Shown: piece after piece, positions 26,824 to 36,800 of the stretch
Numbering within the stretch: position 1 is the first letter of the stretch
Layout: every line of letters begins with the position of its first letter
NCBI GenBank assembly: GCA_947497895.1
Contig: CANMIL010000007.1
Location: forward strand, 62,001 to 126,000
Length of the DNA: 64,000 nt
DNA from: an uncultured Tenacibaculum sp.
Lineage (GTDB): Bacteria; Bacteroidota; Bacteroidia; Flavobacteriales; Flavobacteriaceae
Direction: 5' to 3'
The notes under the pieces: generated by a model
What the model was told of the DNA's origin: nothing
Databases searched by the model: none
What the model saw: the letters and a program-made list of their open reading frames with translations, nothing else
Position numbers and translations under genes: made by a program

Positions 26824-28515
26824 ATGAGCGACGATAAGAAAATTATCTTCTCAATGAATAAGGTTTCTAAAACCTATCAGAGCACGGGAAAACAAGTTTT
26901 AAAAGATATCTATTTGAGCTTTTTTTATGGAGCTAAAATTGGTATTCTTGGTCTTAACGGATCAGGTAAGTCTACTTTATTAAAGATTATCGCTGGAGTA
27001 GAAAAAAATTACCAAGGAGATGTTGTGTTCTCTCCTGGATATAAAGTAGGGTATCTTGAACAAGAGCCTCAATTAGATGAAGATAAAACGGTTATTGAAA
27101 TTGTAAAAGAAGGTGTTGCTGATGTAGTTGCTGTTTTAGATGAATACAACAAAATAAACGATATGTTTGGTTTGGAAGAAGTATATTCTGATCCAAACAA
27201 AATGGATAAATTAATGGCTAGACAAGCTGAGCTTCAAGATCAAATAGATGCTTCAAACGCTTGGGAGTTAGATACGAAGTTGGAGATAGCTATGGACGCT
27301 TTACGTACTCCAGAACCAGATAAGAAAATTGGAGTATTATCAGGAGGAGAGCGTCGTAGAGTAGCCTTATGTCGTTTATTATTACAAGAGCCAGAAATAT
27401 TATTACTAGATGAGCCAACCAACCACTTAGATGCAGAATCTGTACATTGGTTAGAACATCATTTAGCGCAGTATAAAGGAACGGTAATCGCAGTAACGCA
27501 CGACCGTTATTTCTTAGACAATGTTGCTGGTTGGATTTTAGAACTTGATAGGGGAGAAGGAATTCCATGGAAAGGAAATTACTCTTCTTGGTTAGATCAA
27601 AAATCGAAGAGATTGGCTCAAGAAAGCAAAGCGGCGTCAAAACGTCAAAAAACTCTTGAACGAGAGTTAGATTGGGTACGTCAAGGAGCGAAAGGACGTC
27701 AAGCAAAATCGAAAGCTCGTTTAAAGAACTACGATAAACTTCTAAATCAAGATCAAAAACAAGTAGAAGAGAAATTAGAAATCTTCATACCCAATGGTCC
27801 ACGTTTAGGAACGAATGTAATAGAAGCAGAAGGAGTTTCTAAGGCTTATGGAGATAAGTTGTTATACGAGAATCTTGAGTTTAATTTACCTCAAGCTGGA
27901 ATAGTTGGTATTATTGGTCCAAATGGAGCTGGTAAAACAACTATTTTTAGAATGATTATGGGAGAAGAAAATGCTGATGCAGGAAATTTTTCAGTTGGAG
28001 AAACGGCAAAAATCGCCTATGTAGACCAAAATCACTCGAATATAGATCCAAAGAAAACTATTTGGGAGAATTTCTCAGATGGACAAGATCTAGTTTTAAT
28101 GGGAGGGAAACAAGTAAACTCTCGTGCATATTTGAGTCGTTTTAATTTCTCAGGAAATGAACAGAACAAGAAGGTAGAAACTTTATCTGGGGGAGAAAGA
28201 AACAGGCTACATTTGGCAATGACACTTAAAGAAGAAGGAAATGTTCTTTTATTAGATGAGCCTACGAATGATTTAGATGTAAATACACTAAGAGCACTTG
28301 AAGAAGGTTTAGAAAACTTTGCTGGGTGTGCGGTAGTAATTTCCCATGATAGATGGTTCTTAGATAGAATATGTACTCATATACTAGCTTTCGAGGGAGA
28401 TAGTCAAGTATATTTCTTTGAAGGTTCTTTCTCAGAGTATGAAGAGAATAAAAAGAAACGTTTAGGTGGTGATGTGATGCCTAAACGAATTAAATACAAA
28501 AAATTAATTAGATAA
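26824..28515 (+). CDS. ettA: Energy-dependent translational throttle protein EttA (ABC-F ATPase)
   Basis: This 563-residue ABC-F protein has two nucleotide-binding domains and no membrane part. Domain 1 has Walker A GLNGSGKST, signature LSGGERRRVALCRLLL and Walker B ILLLDEPTNHLD. Domain 2 has GPNGAGKTT, LSGGERNRLHLAM and VLLLDEPTNDLD. The linker contains the Arg/Lys-rich RQGAKGRQAKSKARLKNY typical of EttA. EttA binds the ribosomal E site and gates the first peptide bond according to the ADP/ATP ratio. Length matches E. coli EttA (555). Confidence 0.96.
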   Translation: MSDDKKIIFSMNKVSKTYQSTGKQVLKDIYLSFFYGAKIGILGLNGSGKSTLLKIIAGVEKNYQGDVVFSPGYKVGYLEQEPQLDEDKTVIEIVKEGVADVVAVLDEYNKINDMFGLEEVYSDPNKMDKLMARQAELQDQIDASNAWELDTKLEIAMDALRTPEPDKKIGVLSGGERRRVALCRLLLQEPEILLLDEPTNHLDAESVHWLEHHLAQYKGTVIAVTHDRYFLDNVAGWILELDRGEGIPWKGNYSSWLDQKSKRLAQESKAASKRQKTLERELDWVRQGAKGRQAKSKARLKNYDKLLNQDQKQVEEKLEIFIPNGPRLGTNVIEAEGVSKAYGDKLLYENLEFNLPQAGIVGIIGPNGAGKTTIFRMIMGEENADAGNFSVGETAKIAYVDQNHSNIDPKKTIWENFSDGQDLVLMGGKQVNSRAYLSRFNFSGNEQNKKVETLSGGERNRLHLAMTLKEEGNVLLLDEPTNDLDVNTLRALEEGLENFAGCAVVISHDRWFLDRICTHILAFEGDSQVYFFEGSFSEYEENKKKRLGGDVMPKRIKYKKLIR

Positions 28516-28520
28516 ATTAA

Positions 28521-28551
28521 AAAAGAGAGGAGTTGGCTCCTCTCTTTTTTT
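28521..28551 (+). terminator. Bidirectional terminator between ettA and the radical SAM gene
   Basis: AAAGAGAGGAG and CTCCTCTCTTT form a strong stem with a TTGG loop, flanked by A and T runs. It can end both ettA and the convergent radical SAM gene, whose last codons abut it. Confidence 0.9.
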
Positions 28552-29785
28552 ACGCACTCAACAAATTTTGAGTGGCAAATTGCTCTAATTCACTTTCATT
28601 CTTTTGTTCACCTTTTTCAGGTAGATTTTGAAGGTATTCTCTAATTTCTTTTGGATCGATTTTTTCAATGTTTTCACTTTCATGTAGTTCAGGAAAGCAG
28701 CGTATAAAGTAATGCTGAATATGAGCTATAAAATCGATTAAATCGTTACAGTATATTGAAGGGTTATTAAATCCGTTCTTTTGACTGTACCGATGCACTA
28801 AGCGTCCTCCTGTGCAAATATCTTTTAAAGGACATTGTTCGCACTGATAACAAAGTTTTGAACTGTAATCACTAAAGTATAGTTTGCCTAATGATGAAGT
28901 TTCTATATCATCTAGGTTATGTTTTAGGATGTTTAAAGAGGTTTTCGTAAAGTTGTTTCCACATGCCTTTAAAGAATCGATTGCTTCAATTTCACCGTTA
29001 CTTTCAATAATTAAAACTGTACTTTCATTTCGTGTATTTTCTTTGATTCTCATTAACCTGTTTAAAAAACCAATAAAGATTGGTATTTTATAACGGTTTT
29101 TATCCTTTATCCAAATGTCAAATAACGCAATCATCCATTTTCCTAAGCTTGTATGGTTAGAAGTTTTTTTAGGTAGGTTGTCGTGAGTATAATCTGGAAT
29201 TAAAAAGTTAACAGAATCTGCGTTTAACTCTTTGAAGCTATTGTATACTTCTTGAGGTGTTTCCTCTGTATTAATAACACAAACAATATCTAATATGCCC
29301 AATTTGTTTTTTACAAGTTTAGCAGCAGCAACCACTTTTTTATAGCTTCCTTTCCCTTTGTGATCTATTCGATACATATCATGAGCTCTTTCTGTACCGT
29401 CTATACTGATGCTTGGGTGTATCTTTAGGCTCTTGAATAGGTAAATCCAATCTTTGTCAATTAAGGCGCCATTGCTTTGTAAATCGTAATAGAAAGTAAC
29501 ACCTTTTAGTGTCTTTTGAAGCTTATTAGCTTTTTCAACGAAAGAAACATAAAATTTTTTTGGAGCTAATAGTGGTTCACCTCCATGAAAGATGAAAGTA
29601 AATGACTTCTTATTGTATTTTTCGATAAAGTTTTGAGTTTTTTTAAGAATGGCATCTACCGTATCAAAACTCATAAATTTAGGTTGAAGTTTATAGCTAG
29701 AGTCTCCTAAGTTATACATAAAGCAGTAGGAGCAGTTTAAATTGCATCTACTCGCAACTTTAATTATTAAAGCATCAAAAAGCAT
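28550..29785 (-). CDS. Radical SAM/SPASM peptide maturase, FxsB/cyclophane-type
   Basis: This 411-residue radical SAM enzyme has the cluster motif CNLNCSYCFMY at the N terminus, GGEPLL, and SISIDGTERAHDMYR for SAM binding. The C-terminal SPASM-like region has CYQCEQCPLKDICTGG followed by HRYSQKNGFNNPSIYCNDL. The pattern GG-x3-HRY-GFxNPSxYCxDL is characteristic, as I recall, of FxsB/XyeB-like maturases that crosslink aromatic side chains to nearby beta carbons (three-residue cyclophanes). A 74-residue double-Gly precursor gene lies 68 bp upstream on the same strand, which makes it the likely substrate. Crosslink chemistry is inference. Confidence 0.88.
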   Translation of the reverse strand: MLFDALIIKVASRCNLNCSYCFMYNLGDSSYKLQPKFMSFDTVDAILKKTQNFIEKYNKKSFTFIFHGGEPLLAPKKFYVSFVEKANKLQKTLKGVTFYYDLQSNGALIDKDWIYLFKSLKIHPSISIDGTERAHDMYRIDHKGKGSYKKVVAAAKLVKNKLGILDIVCVINTEETPQEVYNSFKELNADSVNFLIPDYTHDNLPKKTSNHTSLGKWMIALFDIWIKDKNRYKIPIFIGFLNRLMRIKENTRNESTVLIIESNGEIEAIDSLKACGNNFTKTSLNILKHNLDDIETSSLGKLYFSDYSSKLCYQCEQCPLKDICTGGRLVHRYSQKNGFNNPSIYCNDLIDFIAHIQHYFIRCFPELHESENIEKIDPKEIREYLQNLPEKGEQKNESELEQFATQNLLSA

Positions 29786-29803
29786 AAGTAAATTGTTTTA
29801 GCA

Positions 29804-29836
29804 GGGGATATTGTCTTGTGTTCAGAAATATCCCCT
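29804..29836 (-). promoter_or_regulatory. Intercistronic hairpin between RiPP precursor and maturase
   Basis: GGGGATATT and AATATCCCC form a perfect 9-bp stem, extended by GCA/TGC past a bulge. On the minus strand no T run follows, so it looks more like an attenuator or RNA-processing/stability hairpin that keeps precursor mRNA in excess of maturase mRNA. Confidence 0.55.
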
Positions 29837-29853
29837 TGCATTAGAAAAAATGT

Positions 29854-30078
29854 TTATCCTAATCTATGTGCCACTTCTTCTGCCTCAATATAATTAACGC
29901 ATTTCCCTAATCTGTCTGACCATACTTGTCCATGTGGGCAACGACGTCCACCACCTCCAGTTGGATAGTAAACATCTACTGGGATATCTTCAGCACCACC
30001 TTTAATGTTGTTTAAGTTGTTAATCTGAAGATCTTCGAATTTTTCTAATCCCTTTGATAAAAAAAATGATTTTTTCAT
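29854..30078 (-). CDS. RiPP precursor peptide with double-glycine leader
   Basis: This 74-residue peptide has a Bacteroidetes GG-type leader (MKKSFFLSKGLEKFEDL, then INNLNNIKGG at 19-28), with cleavage expected after GG. The core of about 46 residues starts AEDIPVDVYYPTGGGG and contains a Cys pair (CPHGQVWSDRLGKC) and the tail VNYIEAEEVAHRLG. WSD and YIE are aromatic-x-acidic triplets of the kind crosslinked by cyclophane-forming radical SAM enzymes. It is cotranscribed with the downstream maturase. No peptidase-transporter gene is in the window, so export would use a distant system. Confidence 0.85.
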   Translation of the reverse strand: MKKSFFLSKGLEKFEDLQINNLNNIKGGAEDIPVDVYYPTGGGGRRCPHGQVWSDRLGKCVNYIEAEEVAHRLG

Positions 30079-30100
30079 TATAGTTTAATTTTAAAGTTTT

Positions 30101-30129
30101 GCCTACTCTTGTTGATTTTCGGCCTACTC
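30101..30129 (-). promoter_or_regulatory. Direct repeat upstream of RiPP precursor (LytTR-like spacing)
   Basis: The 8-mer GAGTAGGC (minus strand) occurs twice, at 30101-30108 and 30122-30129, exactly 21 bp apart start to start. It ends 23 bp before the precursor ATG. Two 9-bp direct repeats 21 bp apart is the standard arrangement of LytTR-family regulator sites. No LytTR gene is in the window. Confidence 0.55.
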
Positions 30130-30333
30130 ATGATTAATTTAAATTAATGTGCATTGTTTGAATATTCATAATAAAGTATGAATAGGCTTAATTCATTACC
30201 CAGGAATTTTGAAAAGGAAAATATCGAATTCGTTATTTACGAAGTTTTTAGTTTTTAAGTAGAGGTATTTTGTAGTTTATATAAATGGAAAAAGCTTGTC
30301 GTATTCCAACAAGCTTTCTCTCTTTAATCCCCT

Positions 30334-30363
30334 AAAAAAAATCCGAAGCGGTTGCTTCGGATT
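30334..30363 (-). terminator. Terminator after tRNA-Ser
   Basis: On the minus strand AATCCGAAGC and GCTTCGGATT pair around AACC and are followed by TTTTTTT. It lies directly downstream of the tRNA. Confidence 0.88.
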
Positions 30364-30365
30364 AG

Positions 30366-30450
30366 CGGAGAAAGAGGGATTCGAACCCCCGGACCTGTTA
30401 CAGTCAACGGTTTTCAAGACCGCCGCATTCGACCACTCTGCCATTTCTCC
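30366..30450 (-). tRNA. tRNA-Ser (anticodon UGA)
   Basis: The 85-nt minus-strand sequence folds as a class II tRNA. The acceptor arm pairs GGAGAAA with TTTCTCC with discriminator G. The anticodon arm GCGGT-CTTGAAA-ACCGT carries TGA, and the long variable arm (TTGACTGTAACAGGTCC region) is typical of tRNA-Ser. The T arm has GGTTCGAATCC. CCA is not encoded. Confidence 0.96.
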
Positions 30451-30788
30451 TCGAGTGTCATCAGGTTGTGTGCCCTGATTGCGGGTGCAAATATAGAACC
30501 TTTTTTTAATTCTAAAAAAGTTTTTTGAAAGTTTTTTTGAGTAGTTTTTTAAAAGAATTGTTAACGTTTTTACTATCAGGTATTTCTGAAGAAAAAAAGT
30601 TTTAATTTTTTTTGTACTCAATTTGAGAAGAACAAAATAAGTATTGAAAATGGATATTAAAGTCAACTTTACTCAAACGTTTTAGTCATATTAATATTGA
30701 AAATACTGTTGAAATAGGGGAGAATTCTGTTGATTTAATTGTGTAATTCTAATAAATAATTCTACATTCGCTTGAAAATTATTATCAT
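30451..30788. other. Intergenic region, no gene seen
   Basis: This 338-bp AT-rich stretch separates tRNA-Ser from aroC. It should hold promoters for both directions. I see no ORF, strong hairpin or repeat worth naming. Confidence 0.6.
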
Positions 30789-31850
30789 ATGTTTAATTCA
30801 TTCGGGAACATTCTTAAACTAACAACTTTCGGAGAATCTCATGGAGTCGCAATAGGAGGTATTATTGATGGATTTCCAGCTGGGGTAAAAGTGAATTTAG
30901 AGGCTATACAAAACGAATTAGACAGACGGAGACCTGGGCAATCAAAAATTGTAACGCAACGAAAAGAACCAGATCAGGTTGAGTTTTTGTCGGGAATCTT
31001 TGATGGAGTTACAACGGGAGCATCCATTGGGTTCGTTATTAAAAACACGAATCAAAAGAGCAAAGATTATAATCATAACACAAACGTATATCGTCCTTCT
31101 CATGCAGATTATACATATGATAAAAAGTATGGTACTCGTGATCATAGAGGAGGAGGTAGAACTTCTGCTAGAGAAACGGCAAACTGGGTAGTGGCGGGAG
31201 CTTTGGCTAAACAATTAATCAGTCATATAAGTATCAATGCTTTTACATCATCAGTAGGAACTATTTATACAGAAACACCATATTCAGAATTGGACTTTTC
31301 AAAAACTGAAACAAATGATGTTAGATGTCCAGATGAAAAGGTTGCTGAGAAAATGATTGAAAGAATCAAAGAAATAAGAAAAGAAGGGAATACTATTGGA
31401 GGAACTATTACTTGTGTTGCTCAAAATCTTCCTGTTGGTTTAGGAGAACCTATTTTTCATAAACTGCATGCAGAGTTGGGGAAAGCTATGTTATCAATAA
31501 ATGCGGTGAAAGGTTTTGAATTTGGTAGTGGGTTTGCTGGAGCAGAAATGAAAGGTTCTGAGCATAATGATATTTTTAATGCAGATGGATCTACGAAAAC
31601 AAACTTATCGGGTGGAGTACAAGGAGGTATTTCTAACGGAATGGATGTTTATTTTAGAGTAGCTTTTAAACCTGTAGCAACCATAATGCAAAATCAACCT
31701 ACAATAAATTCTGAAGGAGATGTAACAGAAATCCAAGGAAAAGGTAGACATGATCCTTGTGTTGTACCGAGAGCAGTACCTATTGTAGAGGCCCTTACAG
31801 CATTGGTGTTAGCGGATTTTTATCTACTAAATAAAACAAGAACGATATAA
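30789..31850 (+). CDS. aroC: Chorismate synthase
   Basis: This 353-residue enzyme converts EPSP to chorismate with reduced FMN, the last common step of aromatic amino acid synthesis. Family signatures are [18 protein letters not shown] near the N terminus, RRRPGQS, the Arg-rich [21 protein letters not shown], and [17 protein letters not shown] near the C terminus. Full length. It is monocistronic with a terminator just after. Confidence 0.98.
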   Translation: MFNSFGNILKLTTFGESHGVAIGGIIDGFPAGVKVNLEAIQNELDRRRPGQSKIVTQRKEPDQVEFLSGIFDGVTTGASIGFVIKNTNQKSKDYNHNTNVYRPSHADYTYDKKYGTRDHRGGGRTSARETANWVVAGALAKQLISHISINAFTSSVGTIYTETPYSELDFSKTETNDVRCPDEKVAEKMIERIKEIRKEGNTIGGTITCVAQNLPVGLGEPIFHKLHAELGKAMLSINAVKGFEFGSGFAGAEMKGSEHNDIFNADGSTKTNLSGGVQGGISNGMDVYFRVAFKPVATIMQNQPTINSEGDVTEIQGKGRHDPCVVPRAVPIVEALTALVLADFYLLNKTRTI

Positions 31851-31880
31851 AAAAAGGAGCGAAGAGCTCCTTTTTTTTTG
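31851..31880 (+). terminator. Rho-independent terminator of aroC
   Basis: AAAAAGGAGC and GCTCCTTTTT pair around GAAGA and run into nine T. It overlaps the end of aroC. Confidence 0.92.
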
Positions 31881-32034
31881 AATAAATTTCTGGCCCCAGA
31901 TATTTTTGTATTATTTTTTAGTGTACCTTTAAAAGGTACTAAATCACTATTAGTATAAAATCTTGTATTGAGAAGTTCTACCTAACTTTTTCTCGATAAA
32001 ATCATAACATTTTCTAATAATTAATGGTTTTAAT

Positions 32035-33099
32035 ATGGAGTATATTAAAGGAAGGGGAGCTCAAACTAATACGCAAAATAAATTTCTAAAAGACAAACAC
32101 AGTATTCTAGATGAATTTTTAAACTATTGTCAGCTTGAAAATGATAAAGTAGAGCAAAGCTCGACATCTTATCTAGAGGTTTTTCCAAAAACAATTTTAA
32201 ATAAAGTAACAAGTCCTGATATTGGTTTTGTATACTCAATGAACCCTTATCAAGGATGTGAACATGGTTGTATTTATTGCTATGCAAGAAACAGTCATGA
32301 ATATTGGGGGTATTCTGCGGGGTTAGACTTTGAAAAGAAAATTTTGTACAAATCAAATGCGGCTCAACTGTTAAAAAAGAAATTACAAAGCAGATCATGG
32401 CGACCTGAGAATATTATGTTGTCGGGCAATACAGATTGTTATCAACCTATTGAAAGAAAATTAGAGATAACTAGAGCGATGTTGAAAGTTTTACTAGAGC
32501 ATAAACATCCTGTAAGTATTATCACTAAAAATGCTTTAATATTAAGAGATTTAGATTTACTCAAAGAATTGGCGAGTTTAAATTTAGTAAAAGTAAGTAT
32601 TTCGATAACGTCGCTTTCTGAGAAAACTAGAAGTATTTTAGAACCAAGAACGGCAACGATAAAAAGACGTTTTGAGGTAGTGAAAAAATTATCCGATAAT
32701 GGGGTTCCTGTAAACGTAATGATTGCCCCTTTAATTCCTTCTATTAATAGTCATGAATTGTTGCCTTTAGCAAAAAAGGCATCGGAGTATGGTGCAAACT
32801 CAATTGGGTATACTTCAGTAAGGCTAAATGGAGCAATTGGCGAACTTTTTACAGATTGGCTGCATAAAACCTATCCAGATAGATCAAATAAGGTAATTAA
32901 TCAAATTAAGGATATCCATGGAGGAACTTTAAATGAGTCAAGATATGGTGTGAGAATGAGAGGAGAAGGAAAAATTGCAGAGCAAATAAAACAACAGTTT
33001 TTATTAGCAAAGAAACTTTATTTTAAACATACTGTAAAAGTAGAATTTGATATGAATTTGTTCGAAAGAACTCCTTCTGCTCAGATGAAATTATTCTAA
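32035..33099 (+). CDS. PA0069-family radical SAM protein (SplB-like)
   Basis: This 354-residue radical SAM protein has the cluster motif CEHGCIYCYARNSHEYWG. The YARNSHEYWGYSAGLDFE context and KLQSRSWRPENIMLSGNTD are hallmarks of the PA0069/Rv2578c family, distant relatives of spore photoproduct lyase. A SAM-binding region follows (VSIITKNALILRD, SISITSLSEKTRSILEPR). The function of the family is not established. It stands alone, with a 775-bp non-coding region after it. Confidence 0.88.
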   Translation: MEYIKGRGAQTNTQNKFLKDKHSILDEFLNYCQLENDKVEQSSTSYLEVFPKTILNKVTSPDIGFVYSMNPYQGCEHGCIYCYARNSHEYWGYSAGLDFEKKILYKSNAAQLLKKKLQSRSWRPENIMLSGNTDCYQPIERKLEITRAMLKVLLEHKHPVSIITKNALILRDLDLLKELASLNLVKVSISITSLSEKTRSILEPRTATIKRRFEVVKKLSDNGVPVNVMIAPLIPSINSHELLPLAKKASEYGANSIGYTSVRLNGAIGELFTDWLHKTYPDRSNKVINQIKDIHGGTLNESRYGVRMRGEGKIAEQIKQQFLLAKKLYFKHTVKVEFDMNLFERTPSAQMKLF

Positions 33100-33447
33100 A
33101 ATTATCGAACTCTTAACATTGCTCTTAGGATAATTGAAATTTGAAGATGTAAAAAACTAAATTAAAACTTAATATTATTTAAACTTATTGTTTTTGGTGT
33201 TATTTTATTGTGTAATTATAAGTAAGTAGGGCTGAAAAAAAATAATAAAATAAAAGTGTGAGTTGTACATAATTGACAATGTAGTTTTAACATAATTATT
33301 TAGCTAAATGATTATTTTTGAGGAGTCATTTTACTTTAGGTATATTAAGTTTGAGCAAATAAGAAATAAAGTTAAAAACTAAAAAAACAACTAAAATATT
33401 CTATTCGAATATTAAGAATGAAAGGAAGTAGATAAAAAACAATCAAT
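33100..33447. other. Intergenic region, no gene seen
   Basis: AT-rich stretch after the radical SAM gene. No clear terminator or ORF. It leads into the conserved leader of the first large propeller gene. Confidence 0.55.
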
Positions 33448-33874
33448 AAAACATTTGTATTTGGGAGAAATACGAATGCTGTTCAAATGACAATTGTACT
33501 TAGAGTAAAATCAAACGACTTAAAGTATACCTGTAATACGACTCAATTTACGAAAACAACCATAACCGAACTACTAACCACTTAAATAAATGAACTGCAC
33601 GATAGAATGTCATTTTAATGATATTCAGAATCATATAATATAGAATAGCTAAATTTTACTGGATTGAAGATTCCGTTAATTACTGAAAGTTTGAAAGCAG
33701 GGGGTATGTGCTTTGAATATATCAGTAGTTAAACAATCAAAACAGAAACTCATTAAGAGCTTAAAAAGTTCTTAAGTGGTTTTTATTAGGAAAAAGTGAG
33801 CCCGTTTGAAATTCACGAATAGGATGGTGAATTTGGAAATGGGTACAGGGCACCTATTATTTAATTTAATCGAA
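33448..33874 (+). repeat. Conserved ~430-bp leader, copy 1
   Basis: This non-coding stretch is homologous along its length to 42866-43299, upstream of the third large paralog. Conserved blocks include AAAACATTTGTATTT at the far end, ACAACCATAACC, an exact run from GCTAAATTTTACTGG through ATTGAAGATTCCGTTAA, AACAGAAACT, AGTTCTTAAGT and GGAAAAAGT. CATTTG near its start resembles a -7 element, so most of it may be a long 5' untranslated region. The second paralog lacks it. Confidence 0.7.
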
Positions 33875-36800
33875 ATGAAAAAACTACTATATGTAATATT
33901 ACTTTTTATAAGTAATTATCTCATAGCGCAATATAATCCGAATGCGCCATGGATGAAAAATTTAAACAATCAACAATCTGGAGCGAGATCGCTTCAGAAT
34001 GAAAATAATAAAGTATCCTTGGCAGAAATTTCAAACGCTTTCAACGAATATTGGAAGGATAAAGATCATACTGTAAAAGGATCAGGATACAAACCTTTTA
34101 AGAGGTGGGAGTATAATGTACAATCAGTGTTATTACCAGATGGTACTATTCCTTCTGCGAAATACTTATACGAAACAAACATAGCGGAACATCAGAAGTT
34201 TGCGGCATCAGGTAATACTAGTAACTGGATATCAACTGGACCGATGACAGCAAATACAGGACAAGGTCGTGTAAATGTGGCAACTGTTGATCCTAACAAT
34301 CCGAATATATATTATGTTGGAGCACCTTCAGGCGGACTATGGAAATCAATTGATAAAGGTAACACTTGGGAACCATTAACGGATCACCTACCAGCTATTG
34401 GAGTTTCTGGTATTGCCATTGATTATAATGACTCGAATACTATTTATATTTCTACTGGAGACGATGATAATTTTGATTCTGACGGATTAGGAATATTTAA
34501 AACTACAGATGGCGGAAGAACGTGGAAAACAAACGCTACTTATTCTCCAGCCTTGGAGGGTTATATGTCGGGTGGCGAAATTTACATGCATCCAAACAAT
34601 TCTAATATTTTATGGGCGGCAACTAGCAAAGGCTTGTATAAAACGCTAGATGCAGGTAATACTTGGATGAGAATTCTTGAAGGGGGAGTGCAGGACTTCA
34701 AGTTGAAACCTAATAATCCAGATGTGTTGTATGTAATAAATTGGGTCATTGGTCATGGAGTGAAATTATCAAAATCTACTGACGGTGGTCTAACTTTTAC
34801 AGATAAAACCGCAGGTATTCCAGTAGAATTAGCGAGAACTGTGATCGATGTAACACCGGCAGCTCCCGAGAATTTATATGTCTTTTCAGCAAATGAATTA
34901 ACTTCAGAAACAGGGGGCATTTTATATAAGTCTGAAAACGCAGCAGAATCATTTGTAGAGTTAAACAGGGATTTATTAGAAACAAAACAGAGTTGGTACG
35001 ATTGGACATTGGCGGTATCCGATATAAATCCAGAACAAATAGCTATTGGAGCCATTTGGGGTAAAATTTCTAAGGATGGAGGACGTACTTTTATGGGGAC
35101 TAGTTACGGTCATTCTGACGTTCATTTTTTACGATATAATAAAGGTGTCCTTTTTTGTGGAAATGATGGAGGGTTTATTACACGTGATCAAAATGGGCTC
35201 TTCAAAGATCATTCTAAAGGCTTAAATATAGGGCAGTATTATAAAGTTAATATTGCTGATCTTTACAATGGAGATACGGATGTGATTATTGGAGGAACTC
35301 AAGATAATGGAGGTCAGATTCTACAAGATTCAAAGTGGGGAAAATGGCATGCTGGCGATGGAATGGACTGCGCTGTTGGCACAGGAAGTGAAGGGTTAAT
35401 TTATGGTTTAATGCAAAATGGAGAAAGATTGTTTTATGGTCGTAATTTTGGTCAATACTACAGTGGTTCCATAACAAGACCAGTTGAGGTACAAAAAGCA
35501 TTATGGGTTGTTGCTTCGGATATTAATTCTAAAGATGAAATGTTTGTTGGCTACAATGCTCTTTACAATGCTGATTTAGAAACCAAAACATTTAAAAAAC
35601 TACATGATTTTGGAAGAACCATATCTAGCATTATTATAGATGATAATAATGATGATGTGATTTTTGCTTTGGTAATTGTTGACTCTCATATTTCAACTTA
35701 TGAATCTATGATATTTAAGAGCGTTGATGGAGGAAAAACATTTAACGTTTTTCATGATGATCAAGAGCCAATTCGAAAAATGGAGTTGAGTCAAGATGGT
35801 AGTAATACAATTTGGTTTACAACTCAAATAAGGAATGGAGATGAGAAACTTTATAAAGCCAATACCACAGGGCAAACAGCAAGTGGAGTTACACTAGTTT
35901 CAAATAATTTGCCAAAGAGTATTAATGTAATTAAGCATCAACCATATTCAAATAACTTATTCTTGGGTACACGATATGGTTTGTTTTATAAAAATGGTGA
36001 AAAGCCTTGGGAGCTATATGATAATAATTTACCAAATGTTCCTATCAGAGATTTAGAAATAAGTGTTGAAGATAAGACAATTATTGCAGGAACTTATGGA
36101 AGAGGTGTTTGGAAGTCTCCTATACCTAACGCGAGTGAAGTACCATGTACTTTAAATATTCCAAGTCAGTTAAATGCATTAGTTGAAGAAAAAGGAGTTA
36201 CGATTAATTGGAAAGGAAATAAGAAACTGGAAGATTATGAAGTTCTTTACAAGACCGCTAATGAGAGTGAGTGGATAGCTAAAAAAATTGGAGTCAATAA
36301 CTATTATTTTAAGAATACTACCCTTCAGTCTGGAGTGGAATATGAGTTAAAAGTTAGAAGTAACTGTAATAACACTTTTTCTGAGTTTAGTATTCCTGTG
36401 AAATTTATTTGGTTAGATTCTGAGGCACCTTCTATTCCTACAAATTTATTTGTTGATGATATCGAAAAAACTACGGCAATCTTAAGTTGGGAGCCTTCGT
36501 CAGATAATACTGAAGTTTCACATTATGAGGTATACAATCAAGTTGGTAATGAGGCTGTTTTACTTGCAAAAACACTTAGTGGGGCGAGCTATTTGGAATT
36601 GGAAGGTTTAACGGGATCTACTGACTATAATATTTTTATTGTAGCGCTAGATCATGCAGGTAATAAATCTGAACCATCGAAGGTATTTAGTTTTTCGACA
36701 AAGAGTATTTATATGCCGAACCCACCGCAAAACTTGGTAGTATCAGAAAATACAGGAACCCAAGTTACATTAAAATGGGAAGCACCAATAGGTGAGGAAG

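Noticed and set aside
30277..30666. 129-codon minus-strand ORF
   Set aside because: It runs through tRNA-Ser(UGA) and its terminator.
33806..33874. Upstream start for large paralog 1
   Set aside because: This segment belongs to the conserved non-coding leader, and the extension would bury the signal peptide.
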